From assembly GCA_902578175.1 (NCBI GenBank), contig CACHBY010000021.1:1-9363 (forward strand): DNA of 9,363 nucleotides. Reading direction: 5' to 3'. Shown here piece by piece: positions 1 through 8,299 of the stretch. The position numbers and the translations under genes are program-made. Positions within the stretch are counted from its first letter, which is position 1; the number at the start of each line of letters is the position of its first letter. Below the pieces are notes generated by a model. The model worked only from the letters and a program-made list of their open reading frames with translations. It ran no database searches and was not told where the DNA came from. The DNA is from an uncultured Pelagibacteraceae bacterium. GTDB lineage: Bacteria; Pseudomonadota; Alphaproteobacteria; Pelagibacterales; Pelagibacteraceae.

Positions 1-508
1 AGGTACACCAACAGAGAAAACAGTATTAATTGAAAATGGGATATTAAAGAATTTTATGCAAGATAGATTAAATGCAAGATTGATGAATACAAAATCCACT
101 GGTTCAGGGAGAAGAGAAAATTATAGACACGTTGTTTTGCCAAGAATGAGAAACACTATGATGTTGAGTGGAAATCAAACCCAAGAAGAAATGATTAAAT
201 CAGTAGATAAAGGAATTTTTGCGGTAAGTTTTGGAGGAGGACAAGTTGATATTACATCTGGAAAATTTGTTTTTAATTGTACTGAGGCATACGAAATCAA
301 TAATGGAAAAATTGGTTCACCAATAAAGGGAGCTACATTAATTGGAGATGGTCCATCAATTCTAAAAGAAGTTTCAATGGTTGGAAATGATATGATGTTA
401 GATCCTGGTATTGGAACTTGTGGTAAAGCTGGACAAGGTGTACCCGTTGGAGTTGCTCAGCCCTCAATTTTAATCGATAAAATGACTGTTGGTGGAACTA
501 AACTTTAA
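1..508 (+). CDS. tldD: Metalloprotease TldD, C-terminal part (5' end outside window)
   Basis: The reading frame is open from base 2, so only the last 168 residues or so are visible (E. coli TldD has about 480). TldD is the catalytic subunit of the TldD/TldE zinc peptidase, which degrades unfolded peptides and, in some bacteria, matures peptide antibiotics such as microcin B17. Seen here: the TldD-type segment [20 protein letters not shown] at the left edge, PRMRNTMM, the strand-rich [19 protein letters not shown], and the end motif [18 protein letters not shown]. The Cys of that motif (codon at 419-421) matches the conserved Cys reported as the third zinc ligand. The HExxxH helix that supplies the two His ligands lies upstream of the window. 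The ATG at base 56 is an internal Met, not the start. The gene is followed after 3 bp by its partner gene. Family assignment is secure; the substrate is unknown. Confidence 0.95.
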   Translation, partial: GTPTEKTVLIENGILKNFMQDRLNARLMNTKSTGSGRRENYRHVVLPRMRNTMMLSGNQTQEEMIKSVDKGIFAVSFGGGQVDITSGKFVFNCTEAYEINNGKIGSPIKGATLIGDGPSILKEVSMVGNDMMLDPGIGTCGKAGQGVPVGVAQPSILIDKMTVGGTKL

Positions 509-511
509 ATT

Positions 512-1828
512 ATGGTTAAGGATCAAGAATATTTAAGATCAAAAGCTTCATATTGTTTAGATTTAGCTAAAAAATTGGGTGCAACTGAATCAAGCGTGAC
601 AGTTGGTCATTCAATTTCAGAAACAGTCAATTTTAGAAATAATACTTTAGACGAGTCAAATAGATCTGATGGATTAGCAATAAGCATTGAAACTTATTTA
701 GGAAAAAAAAGATCATCAATTTCTTCGTCAAACTTGTTAGATGATAACATTAAAACCTTAATAGAAAAATGTTTTGAAACAACCAAAAATACCCCTGAGG
801 ATGAATTTAATTCTTTACCAGATAAAGAACTTTTAGCTAAAGAAATTAAAAATTTAAATTTATATGACGAAACACACTTTGATAATGAAAAAAAAATTGA
901 GTATTTAAAAGAGCTTGAGAGTGTTGCATCTTCAGAAGAAAAAATTGTAAATACAGAATCTAGTTTTACTGAAAATAAATCTAATTTTATTTTAGCTAAT
1001 AGTGATGGATTTTGTAATGGATATAAATCATCTTCATTTAGTGCTTCTTGCGTTACGGTTGCTAAAGACAAAAATAGCATGGAGAGAGATTATGAATTTA
1101 CAAGCAAACGTCATTTATCAGACATTAAAGGTGCAAAAGAACTTGGTGAAAAAGCTTCTGAGCAAACTATAAGAAAATTAAGCCCGAATAAAATTGGCAG
1201 TGAAAAAATAAGCATTATATTTGACAAAAGAATAGCAAAAGGAATGCTAGGTGCATTTGCAGGCGCGATATCTTCAAATGCCATTGCAAGAGGAACTTCT
1301 TTTCTTAAGGATAAAATCAATGAACAAATATTTTCAGAAACAATAAATGTAATTGACAAACCAGACATGATCAAAGGAGTTGGATCTCAAATTTTTGATT
1401 CTGAAGGAGTAAAATCAGATACTTTAAATCTTATACAAAATGGTATTTTAAAAAATTATTTAGTCGATACTTACAATGGAAAGAAACTTAATTTAAAATC
1501 AAATGGAAGATGTGGTGGTACAACTAATTTATATTTTGATAATGGAAAAATTAGTTTCGAAGATTTACTAAAAACTAACTCAAAACATATTTATGTAACT
1601 GAAACAATAGGCCATGGAAGTAATTTGGTTACTGGAGACTATTCAGTTGGTGCAACAGGATTCTTAATTGAAAATGGCGAATTTAAATTTCCCGTAAATG
1701 AAATAACAATTGCTGGAAATTTTAAAGATATGTTCAAAAATATAACTTTAGCTAGTGATTTAGATTTTGAATATTCTGTCAACTCACCGACTATGATGAT
1801 AGAGGGAATGACAGTTGCAGGTAAATGA
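512..1828 (+). CDS. pmbA: TldE/PmbA, partner subunit of the TldD peptidase
   Basis: At 438 residues it is close to the usual 440-450 of PmbA/TldE. The family forms a heterodimer with TldD; the TldE subunit lacks the HExxxH zinc motif, and none is seen here. Recognisable landmarks are the N-terminal SVTVGHSISETVNFRNNTLDES segment, which resembles the beta-strand region around 'E..nfRnn.l', the C-terminal GHGSNLVTGDYSVGATGFLI with VTGDYS at about residues 373-378, and EITIAGNF at about 397-404, followed by the closing MMIEGMTVAGK. The start codon lies 3 bp after the tldD stop, so the two are probably co-translated, which suits equal subunit production. No clear Shine-Dalgarno sequence is visible. 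The stop codon overlaps the next start as ATGA. I am sure of the family; the peptide substrate in this organism is not indicated. Confidence 0.95.
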   Translation: MVKDQEYLRSKASYCLDLAKKLGATESSVTVGHSISETVNFRNNTLDESNRSDGLAISIETYLGKKRSSISSSNLLDDNIKTLIEKCFETTKNTPEDEFNSLPDKELLAKEIKNLNLYDETHFDNEKKIEYLKELESVASSEEKIVNTESSFTENKSNFILANSDGFCNGYKSSSFSASCVTVAKDKNSMERDYEFTSKRHLSDIKGAKELGEKASEQTIRKLSPNKIGSEKISIIFDKRIAKGMLGAFAGAISSNAIARGTSFLKDKINEQIFSETINVIDKPDMIKGVGSQIFDSEGVKSDTLNLIQNGILKNYLVDTYNGKKLNLKSNGRCGGTTNLYFDNGKISFEDLLKTNSKHIYVTETIGHGSNLVTGDYSVGATGFLIENGEFKFPVNEITIAGNFKDMFKNITLASDLDFEYSVNSPTMMIEGMTVAGK

Positions 1829-2796
1829 GCACTTACTGTGTCATTGGATCGGGAATATCTGGAGCTACAATTGCAAACCTATTAAATAAGAAACATTCTG
1901 TAGATCTCTATGATAAAGCAAGAGGTCCTGGTGGCAGATCATCATTTAAAAGATTAGATAAAAAAATAGGGTTTGATCATGGTGTTCAATATATATCCCC
2001 TAAGAATGATGAATTTAAAAAATTTACAACAAAACTTTTAGCAAAAAAAATATTAAAAAATTGGAAAGGCCGACATATTTTTAAAAATAAAAAAATAAAA
2101 GAAAACAAAAACCATCAAAAAATTATTGGTAGACTAGGAAATAATGATATTAGCAAGTTTTTATTAAAAAAAATTAATTGTAATTTTCAAAAAGAATTAA
2201 AAAAAATTGATTACAATAAAAACAAATGGAAACTTACTTTCTCTGATGGTGACAATAGATCTTATGATAATCTTATTTTAACATGTCCGTATCCTCAATT
2301 AGTTAAATTAGCAAAAAAATTTATTAATCACTCATTTATCAAAAAAAAAATTAAAATGGATGCAAATATTACGGTCATGATAAAAATAAGAAAAACTGGA
2401 AAAAATATAAGTAGTTTTTTATTTGATGATGAAATTTTGGGTTGGGCTGCTAAAGAAAATAGTAAGTTAAGATTTAAAAGTATTTATGATCTATGGACAC
2501 TTCAAAGTACCGCAAAGTGGGCAAATAAAAAAATATTGAAAAATAAAGAAAATAAAGATTTGAATTCAAAAATTTTAATTAATAAATTTTTTGATCTTAC
2601 TGGTATTAAAAAAACTAATATTCTATTTTCTTTAAATCATGGATGGATGTATTCATCAAATTCAAAATCTTTAAAAATTAAAAGTTATTTGAACAAAAAA
2701 ATTAATTTAGGAGTATGTGCTGATTGGTTTGTGGGACCTAGGTTGGAAGCAGGATGGATAAGTGCAAACGATCTTTTTAACAAAATTAGTAAATAA
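1825..2796 (+). CDS. Renalase-like FAD/NAD(P)-dependent oxidoreductase (COG3380 type)
   Basis: A 323-residue protein opening with a Rossmann dinucleotide-binding fold: CVIGSGISGATIA at residues 5-17 carries GxGxxG, and an acidic residue in VDLYDKARGPGGR follows the second strand. ARGPGGR and then FDHGVQYISP (about residues 51-60) are characteristic of renalase-like amine-oxidase-fold flavoproteins. The C-terminal CADWFVGPRLEAGWISAND matches the second FAD-contact motif of the same group ('GDW..g.rvEgAw.SG'). It probably binds FAD and oxidises a small molecule, possibly a nicotinamide-type compound, but the substrate cannot be read from sequence. It overlaps pmbA by 4 bp (ATGA), so it is likely translationally coupled to it; a short AGG lies just ahead of the ATG. 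About 59 of 323 residues are Lys, far more than in tldE, and the middle third is poorly conserved and low-complexity. Its stop is 2 bp from the stop of the convergent gene. Confidence 0.82.
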   Translation: MSTYCVIGSGISGATIANLLNKKHSVDLYDKARGPGGRSSFKRLDKKIGFDHGVQYISPKNDEFKKFTTKLLAKKILKNWKGRHIFKNKKIKENKNHQKIIGRLGNNDISKFLLKKINCNFQKELKKIDYNKNKWKLTFSDGDNRSYDNLILTCPYPQLVKLAKKFINHSFIKKKIKMDANITVMIKIRKTGKNISSFLFDDEILGWAAKENSKLRFKSIYDLWTLQSTAKWANKKILKNKENKDLNSKILINKFFDLTGIKKTNILFSLNHGWMYSSNSKSLKIKSYLNKKINLGVCADWFVGPRLEAGWISANDLFNKISK

Positions 2797-2798
2797 AA

Positions 2799-3479
2799 TT
2801 ATTCAATATTTTTAAGCCTATACTCCCAATTTCCCAATCTTTCATAAGCAACTTTAACTATTACCGAAGTTTTCTTATCAAGCCATATATCAAAATTAAG
2901 CCTTTTGTCTTCTGGAAGTGACATATCTTTAGAAGTAAGTTTAAAATGATCAGTTTCAAATTCTTTTCCATTGATAGCAATGTTTTCCTTACCAATAAAT
3001 GTAACTAATTGTTCTTTTATACTTCCAGAAATAGGACTTATTTGACTTTCTGCTTGTAAAATTTTGTGACTCCACCAATTTCCAATAATACTTTTTAGAG
3101 AAGCTTCACCCGAATATGAAGATCCTTTAATATTAAATTTTTTATTACTATTATCTAATTTTAAGCTTACAAATTTTTCTTTTTTATTTTGAAGTGTTTT
3201 TGATTGAAATGAAATTAAACGATCATTTAAATATATTTCTTCTCCATATCCCTCCACTTTAAAAATTGTTGCAGATAGTAATTTTACTTCAAATTTATAT
3301 TGATTTTTAACTGTTGTTGTTTCACCGTCTCTCTCAAAAAAATAATTATTATATCCAATTACTTCATTATTTCTCAAGATCTCCATTTCTATTTTATCAA
3401 ATTTGTTATAATGACCTATATGAGCTAAAGAAATTGATGAGAAAAATATAGCAAGTAAAACAACTAAAAACTTTTTCAT
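2799..3479 (-). CDS. Secreted/periplasmic protein, DUF6134-like, function unknown
   Basis: The protein has 226 residues and begins with a clear signal peptide: MKK, a hydrophobic stretch LVVLLAIFFSSISLA, and probable cleavage after Ala19, so it is exported. The mature part looks all-beta: short alternating strands, a GYNNYFFERDGETTTVKNQYKFEVKLL segment, SGEASLKSIIGNWWSHKILQ, and a C-terminal hairpin ending FDIWLDKKTSVIVKVAYERLGNWEYRL. This pattern (export signal, 'G.n...f.' strand near the N-terminus, 'W.h.il', late 'lW.d....lvkv....') fits the DUF6134 family of uncharacterised proteobacterial proteins. That match is from memory and only moderately sure. No catalytic motif or cysteine pair stands out. 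The start is the only Met that precedes the signal peptide; no Shine-Dalgarno sequence is seen. It diverges from the membrane-protein gene with only 24 bp between start codons. Confidence 0.7.
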   Translation of the reverse strand: MKKFLVVLLAIFFSSISLAHIGHYNKFDKIEMEILRNNEVIGYNNYFFERDGETTTVKNQYKFEVKLLSATIFKVEGYGEEIYLNDRLISFQSKTLQNKKEKFVSLKLDNSNKKFNIKGSSYSGEASLKSIIGNWWSHKILQAESQISPISGSIKEQLVTFIGKENIAINGKEFETDHFKLTSKDMSLPEDKRLNFDIWLDKKTSVIVKVAYERLGNWEYRLKNIE

Positions 3480-3503
3480 TAATAGATATAGTTTATCATA
3501 TTT

Positions 3504-4151
3504 ATGTTTTTAAAAATAAAAAAAATTCCAAAAGTTAACTGGAGCTCAGAAAAACCATTAAATTTTAAACCAAAATTTTCTACATTTTTTTTCTTATGTT
3601 TTGGTTTATCTTTGTTTGGATTAGGTGAAGGTTTGTTAATTGTTTCTTTCACAGGAGCTTCTCCTTGGAGTGTTTTAGCCCAAGGTATTTCCTTAAATGT
3701 TAATTTAAGCATTGGAACTATCACGTTATTAATAAGTATTGTTGTTTTACTTTTATGGATACCACTTAGACAAAAACCAGGAATGGGCACAATTCTTAAT
3801 GCTTTGATAATTGCAATTATGATTGATCTTTGTATTAAGTATGTTCCAACACCTTCAAATTATATATATCAATTAATTTTAGCTGTAATCTCGGTCATTA
3901 TGGTTGGAATAGGTGGGGGTATATATTTAGTTTCAAATTTAGGAGCTGGTCCTAGAGATGGTCTTATGATAGGATTACAAAAAGTAACAAATTTTCCTAT
4001 AGCTGTTGTGAGAGCAACATTAGAAATTTCTGTAGTTAGTATTGGATGGTATTTAGGAGGAACAGTAGGTGTTGGAACTTTATTATTCGCATTCGGAATA
4101 GGTCCTTGCGTTGCTTTAGGTTTATTTTTAGTTGATAAAATTTTTAACTAG
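3504..4151 (+). CDS. YczE/YitT-type integral membrane protein
   Basis: A 215-residue, strongly hydrophobic protein with about six membrane segments (roughly residues 26-49, 69-87, 94-112, 121-144, 167-186 and 190-210). The sequences FGLGEGLLIVSFTGASPWSV and GGGIYLVSNLGAGPRDGLMIGL are typical of the YczE group (COG2364), related to YitT/YyaS proteins. The group is annotated as membrane proteins of unknown function and sometimes suspected to be transporters. The two halves are an internal duplication: residues 38-61 align with 134-157 without gaps, with 10 identities (see findings). The N-terminal KIKKIPK stretch is basic, which would favour an inside N-terminus. The start ATG has no clear Shine-Dalgarno sequence. 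The TAG stop shares the palindrome CTAG with the stop codon of the convergent typA gene. The family call is good; the function is unknown. Confidence 0.82.
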   Translation: MFLKIKKIPKVNWSSEKPLNFKPKFSTFFFLCFGLSLFGLGEGLLIVSFTGASPWSVLAQGISLNVNLSIGTITLLISIVVLLLWIPLRQKPGMGTILNALIIAIMIDLCIKYVPTPSNYIYQLILAVISVIMVGIGGGIYLVSNLGAGPRDGLMIGLQKVTNFPIAVVRATLEISVVSIGWYLGGTVGVGTLLFAFGIGPCVALGLFLVDKIFN

Positions 4152-5974
4152 GCAGCCGCACTATTTTTTTCGTTTCTTTTTCTTTCGTGGGGGTCAAGAA
4201 TTCCTTTTCTCAATCTACAAGAATCAGGTGTAATTTCTAACGCCTCATCAGTATTAAGCATACTTAGTTGTTCAGCTATTGACATTTTCCTTACAGGAGT
4301 AAGAACTACATTTTCATCTGTTCCTTGCGTTCTCATATTTGTTAATTTTTTTCCTTTCATGACATTAATTATCATATCCCCTGGTTTTGGTGATAATCCA
4401 ACAATCATACCTGGATAAACTGGATCATTATGTGTAACAAACATTTCTCCTCTTGCCTGAAGGTTGAAAATTGCAAAAGCTACCGCTTTTCCTTGTTCCA
4501 TTGCAATTAACGCACCATTTCTTCTACCTTCCATTTCTCCTTCAAAAGGACCGTAGTCGTGAAAAATTCTATTTATTACACCTTCACCTTTAGTAAGAGT
4601 TAGAAATCTACTTGTGTATCCCATTAAACCTCTCGTAGGTGCATGAAATATTAATCTTTTCTTATTAGTCCCTGTATCTTTTAACTCAATTAATTTACCT
4701 TTTCTTCTATTCATGGAGTCAATTACTTTTGAAGAGTGCTCCTCATCTAAATCCATCGTAATTTCTTCAATTGGTTCAAGTTTGTTTCCTTGATTATCTG
4801 ATTTATATAAAACTTTTGGAGGACTTACTGTCATTTCAAAACCTTCTCTTCTCATTTGCGTAAGAAGTATTTCCAACATTAATTCACCTCTTCCACTTAC
4901 AACGAATGAATCTTTACCCTCATTTTCTGAGAAAGTTATCCCAACATTGTTTTGTGACTCTTGAACTAATCGTTCTCTTATTTGTGTACTAGTAAGTTTT
5001 TTACCTTCGGTACCTGCTAACGGAGAAGTATTAACAGTTATAGTAATCGACATCGTTGGAGGATCTATAGGAGTTGCTGGTATAGGGTCATTTACTTCCA
5101 TATTACAAATTGTATCTGCAACATTTGCTTTTTCTAATCCTGCCACAACAACAATATCTCCTGCTTCTCCAATTTCAATTGGGACTTTTTTAGTTCCTTC
5201 ATATCTAAAAATCTTTGTTAATTTTCCTTCATCAACTTTTTCGCCATTTAAATTAATAGCTTTGATTGGTTGATTTGCTTTTGCTGTACCTTGTGCAATT
5301 CTACCTACTAAGCTTCTTCCTAAAAAACTGTCTGAATAAAGCAATGTTGATAACATTGCAAAAGGTTTATTCTTATCTAAATCAGCTGGTCTAACGTGTT
5401 CCACTATTAAGTTTAATAAAGGATTTAAATTTTCCCTTGGTCCATCAACTTCATGATCTGCCCACCCAGATCTTCCACTTGCATACAAAACAGGAAAATC
5501 TAATTGTTCTTCGTTAGCATCTAAACTTACAAACAGATCAAAAGTTTCATCCAAGACTTCATTGGCTCTTTGATCTGCTTTGTCTAATTTATTAATAACT
5601 ACGATTGGCTTTAAACCTTGTTTTAATGCTTTCGATAAAACAAATTTTGTTTGAGGCATTACTCCTTCTGCTGAGTCGATTAATAAAAGAGCTCCATCAG
5701 CCATACTCAAAACTCTTTCAACTTCTGCTGCAAAATCTCTGTGGCCAGGTGTATCAATTATATTTATTCTTGAATTATTCCAATTTATAGATGCAGGTTT
5801 AGCAAGAATTGTAATTCCTCTTTCTTTTTCAAGTTCTCCAGAATCCATTAACCTTTCATCGACAACTTCATTTTCTCTAAATGATCCACTTTGTTTCATT
5901 AAATTATCAATTAAAGTAGTTTTACCATGGTCAACATGTGCTATGATTGTGATGTTTCTTATATTGTTGCTCAT
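4148..5974 (-). CDS. typA: Ribosome-associated translational GTPase TypA/BipA
   Basis: This 608-residue protein has the length typical of BipA. It is a ribosome-binding GTPase of the EF-G/LepA class, linked to 50S subunit assembly and to growth under cold or stress. GTPase motifs are complete: G1 AHVDHGKT at residues 12-19, G2 RGIT at 52-55, G3 DTPGH at 74-78, G4 NKLD at 128-131, and a G5-like ASG near 165. Further on come the beta-barrel domain II, the EF-G III/V-like domains (SGRGELMLEILLTQMRREGFE), and the BipA-specific C-terminal domain with LMGYTSRFLTLTKGEGV, FNLQARGEMFVTHNDPVYPGMI and SCRLRKGILDPHERKR. There is no full Shine-Dalgarno sequence, only a weak AAGAG about ten bases upstream. 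It lies 85 bp downstream of a small basic ORF on the same strand. It ends head-on against the YczE-type gene with a 4-bp overlap, and no terminator hairpin is visible after it. Confidence 0.98.
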   Translation of the reverse strand: MSNNIRNITIIAHVDHGKTTLIDNLMKQSGSFRENEVVDERLMDSGELEKERGITILAKPASINWNNSRINIIDTPGHRDFAAEVERVLSMADGALLLIDSAEGVMPQTKFVLSKALKQGLKPIVVINKLDKADQRANEVLDETFDLFVSLDANEEQLDFPVLYASGRSGWADHEVDGPRENLNPLLNLIVEHVRPADLDKNKPFAMLSTLLYSDSFLGRSLVGRIAQGTAKANQPIKAINLNGEKVDEGKLTKIFRYEGTKKVPIEIGEAGDIVVVAGLEKANVADTICNMEVNDPIPATPIDPPTMSITITVNTSPLAGTEGKKLTSTQIRERLVQESQNNVGITFSENEGKDSFVVSGRGELMLEILLTQMRREGFEMTVSPPKVLYKSDNQGNKLEPIEEITMDLDEEHSSKVIDSMNRRKGKLIELKDTGTNKKRLIFHAPTRGLMGYTSRFLTLTKGEGVINRIFHDYGPFEGEMEGRRNGALIAMEQGKAVAFAIFNLQARGEMFVTHNDPVYPGMIVGLSPKPGDMIINVMKGKKLTNMRTQGTDENVVLTPVRKMSIAEQLSMLNTDEALEITPDSCRLRKGILDPHERKRNEKNSAAA

Positions 5975-6059
5975 AAATTGTGGCTCTTATACATATTTAA
6001 TTTGATATTAAAACTTAAAAAAACTCATGACTGGCTTGATTAATTTAAATAACTTGTGA

Positions 6060-6176
6060 TTAATTAGGCTTTTTTTGTTTATCTTTTTTAATTTTTCTTT
6101 TTTCTTTCAAACTTAATTTAGGTTTTTTTTTTACACTCGAGTCTTTAAATGATTTTCCACTGTATCTTTTTGACAT
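6060..6176 (-). CDS. Small lysine-rich basic protein, 38 aa (putative)
   Basis: This 38-codon ORF runs from ATG at 6176 to a TAA at 6062-6060. The predicted peptide begins MSKRYSGKSF and carries KPKLSLKEKRKIKKDK near its end. It contains 15 Lys and 2 Arg against 3 acidic residues, with no Cys or Trp and one Tyr, so it is very basic (predicted pI above 10). It probably binds nucleic acid or ribosomes, or is disordered; this is inference from composition only. The 'LSLKEKRKIKK' stretch resembles the tails of other very short, uncharacterised basic proteins of proteobacteria. It sits between groEL and typA on the same strand. The start is only 15 bp past the T tract of the groEL terminator, and no strong Shine-Dalgarno sequence is seen. 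In favour: it fills most of an otherwise unexplained 272-bp gap in a very compact genome. Against: AT-rich DNA readily yields Lys-rich chance ORFs. Confidence 0.6.
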   Translation of the reverse strand: MSKRYSGKSFKDSSVKKKPKLSLKEKRKIKKDKQKKPN

Positions 6177-6191
6177 GATATAAATTTACTT

Positions 6192-6221
6192 AAAAAAAAG
6201 GCCATCCTGTGATGGCCTTTT
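6192..6221 (-). terminator. Rho-independent terminator of groES-groEL
   Basis: A perfect 11-bp inverted repeat, AAAAGGCCATC (6196-6206) and GATGGCCTTTT (6211-6221), encloses the 4-base loop CTGT. Read on the minus strand, the hairpin is followed by eight T residues, the classic intrinsic terminator form. It starts 26 bp after the groEL stop codon. On the plus strand the hairpin is followed by only four Ts, so it could act weakly in both directions. No plus-strand gene points into it, so its main role is ending the groE transcript. Confidence 0.92.
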
Positions 6222-6246
6222 AAATTTTTGTTTATGAGTAGATGGA

Positions 6247-7926
<1,680 letters not shown>

Positions 7927-7931
7927 TTAAA

Positions 7932-8222
7932 TTACTTACTTGAAATACCCATAATGTCAGATTCTTTCATTATGCTATATTCTTTGCCATCTATTTTGAC
8001 TTCAGTACCTGACCATTTGCCAAATAAAACTTTGTCACCAACCTTAACATCCATTGGGATTTTTTTTCCATCTTCTGTTTTAGCTCCACCACCAACTGCA
8101 ACAACTTTTCCTTCTTGAGGTTTTTCTTGAGCAGAGTCTGGTATAATTATTCCACCAGTAGTTTTTTCAGTGCTATCTAAAACTTCGATTAATACTCTGT
8201 CATGTAACGGTTTAAACTTCAT
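7932..8222 (-). CDS. groES: Co-chaperonin GroES (Hsp10)
   Basis: This 96-residue protein is the standard length for GroES, the heptameric lid that closes the GroEL folding chamber. Seen: the N-terminal [19 protein letters not shown]; the mobile loop [19 protein letters not shown] at about residues 22-40, whose hydrophobic III triplet docks on GroEL; the [22 protein letters not shown] barrel segment; and the C-terminal [10 protein letters not shown]. The start is supported by AAAGGAG at 8227-8233. It is the first gene of the groES-groEL operon, 23 bp before groEL. The sigma-32-type promoter just upstream implies heat-shock control. Confidence 0.99.
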   Translation of the reverse strand: MKFKPLHDRVLIEVLDSTEKTTGGIIIPDSAQEKPQEGKVVAVGGGAKTEDGKKIPMDVKVGDKVLFGKWSGTEVKIDGKEYSIMKESDIMGISSK

Positions 8223-8226
8223 AAAT

Positions 8227-8233
8227 CTCCTTT
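8227..8233 (-). promoter_or_regulatory. Strong Shine-Dalgarno site of groES
   Basis: Minus-strand AAAGGAG is separated by 4 nt from the groES ATG. It is identical to the groEL site, and both stand out against neighbours without clear Shine-Dalgarno motifs. Confidence 0.8.
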
Positions 8234-8255
8234 ATAATTCTATATAAATATGAAC

Positions 8256-8286
8256 CTCATATAGATATTTCGTGGACTATTTCAAG
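8256..8286 (-). promoter_or_regulatory. Sigma-32 (RpoH) heat-shock promoter of groES-groEL
   Basis: Read on the minus strand, CTTGAA (8286-8281) is the -35 element and TCTATATGAG (8265-8256) is the -10 element, with 17 nt between CTTG and TCTATAT. The alphaproteobacterial RpoH consensus is CTTG-N17/18-CYTATNTNNG; only the first base of the -10 element differs. The position predicts transcription starting near 8249, giving a leader of under 30 nt before groES. Heat-shock induction follows from known RpoH biology. No CIRCE (HrcA) repeat is present between this site and groES. Confidence 0.75.
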
Positions 8287-8299
8287 ATTATAGAATCTT
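8284..8299. promoter_or_regulatory. Inverted repeat with embedded TATAAT upstream of groES
   Basis: AAGATT (8284-8289) and AATCTT (8294-8299) form a perfect 6-bp inverted repeat around ATAG. On the minus strand it contains TATAAT (8292-8287), a perfect sigma-70 -10 hexamer, directly next to and overlapping the sigma-32 -35 element. No good TTGACA lies 16-18 nt upstream of it. It could be a second, constitutive groE promoter or a regulator-binding site; in DNA this AT-rich it may also be chance. Confidence 0.35.

Noticed and set aside
1..508. TldD lacking the HExxxH zinc motif
   Set aside because: The visible part is only the C-terminal third; the motif is expected upstream of the window, so this is not a defect.
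694..1374. Two minus-strand ORFs of 128 and 87 codons inside pmbA
   Set aside because: They lie entirely within a well-recognised gene and show no motif or independent support.
3479..3790. 103-codon minus-strand ORF opposite the YczE-type gene
   Set aside because: It overlaps the clearly coding membrane-protein frame and its end coincides with the DUF6134-like start; Lys/Pro-rich shadow.
5605..5790. 61-codon plus-strand ORF antisense to typA
   Set aside because: It is opposite the conserved GTPase domain and has no features of its own.
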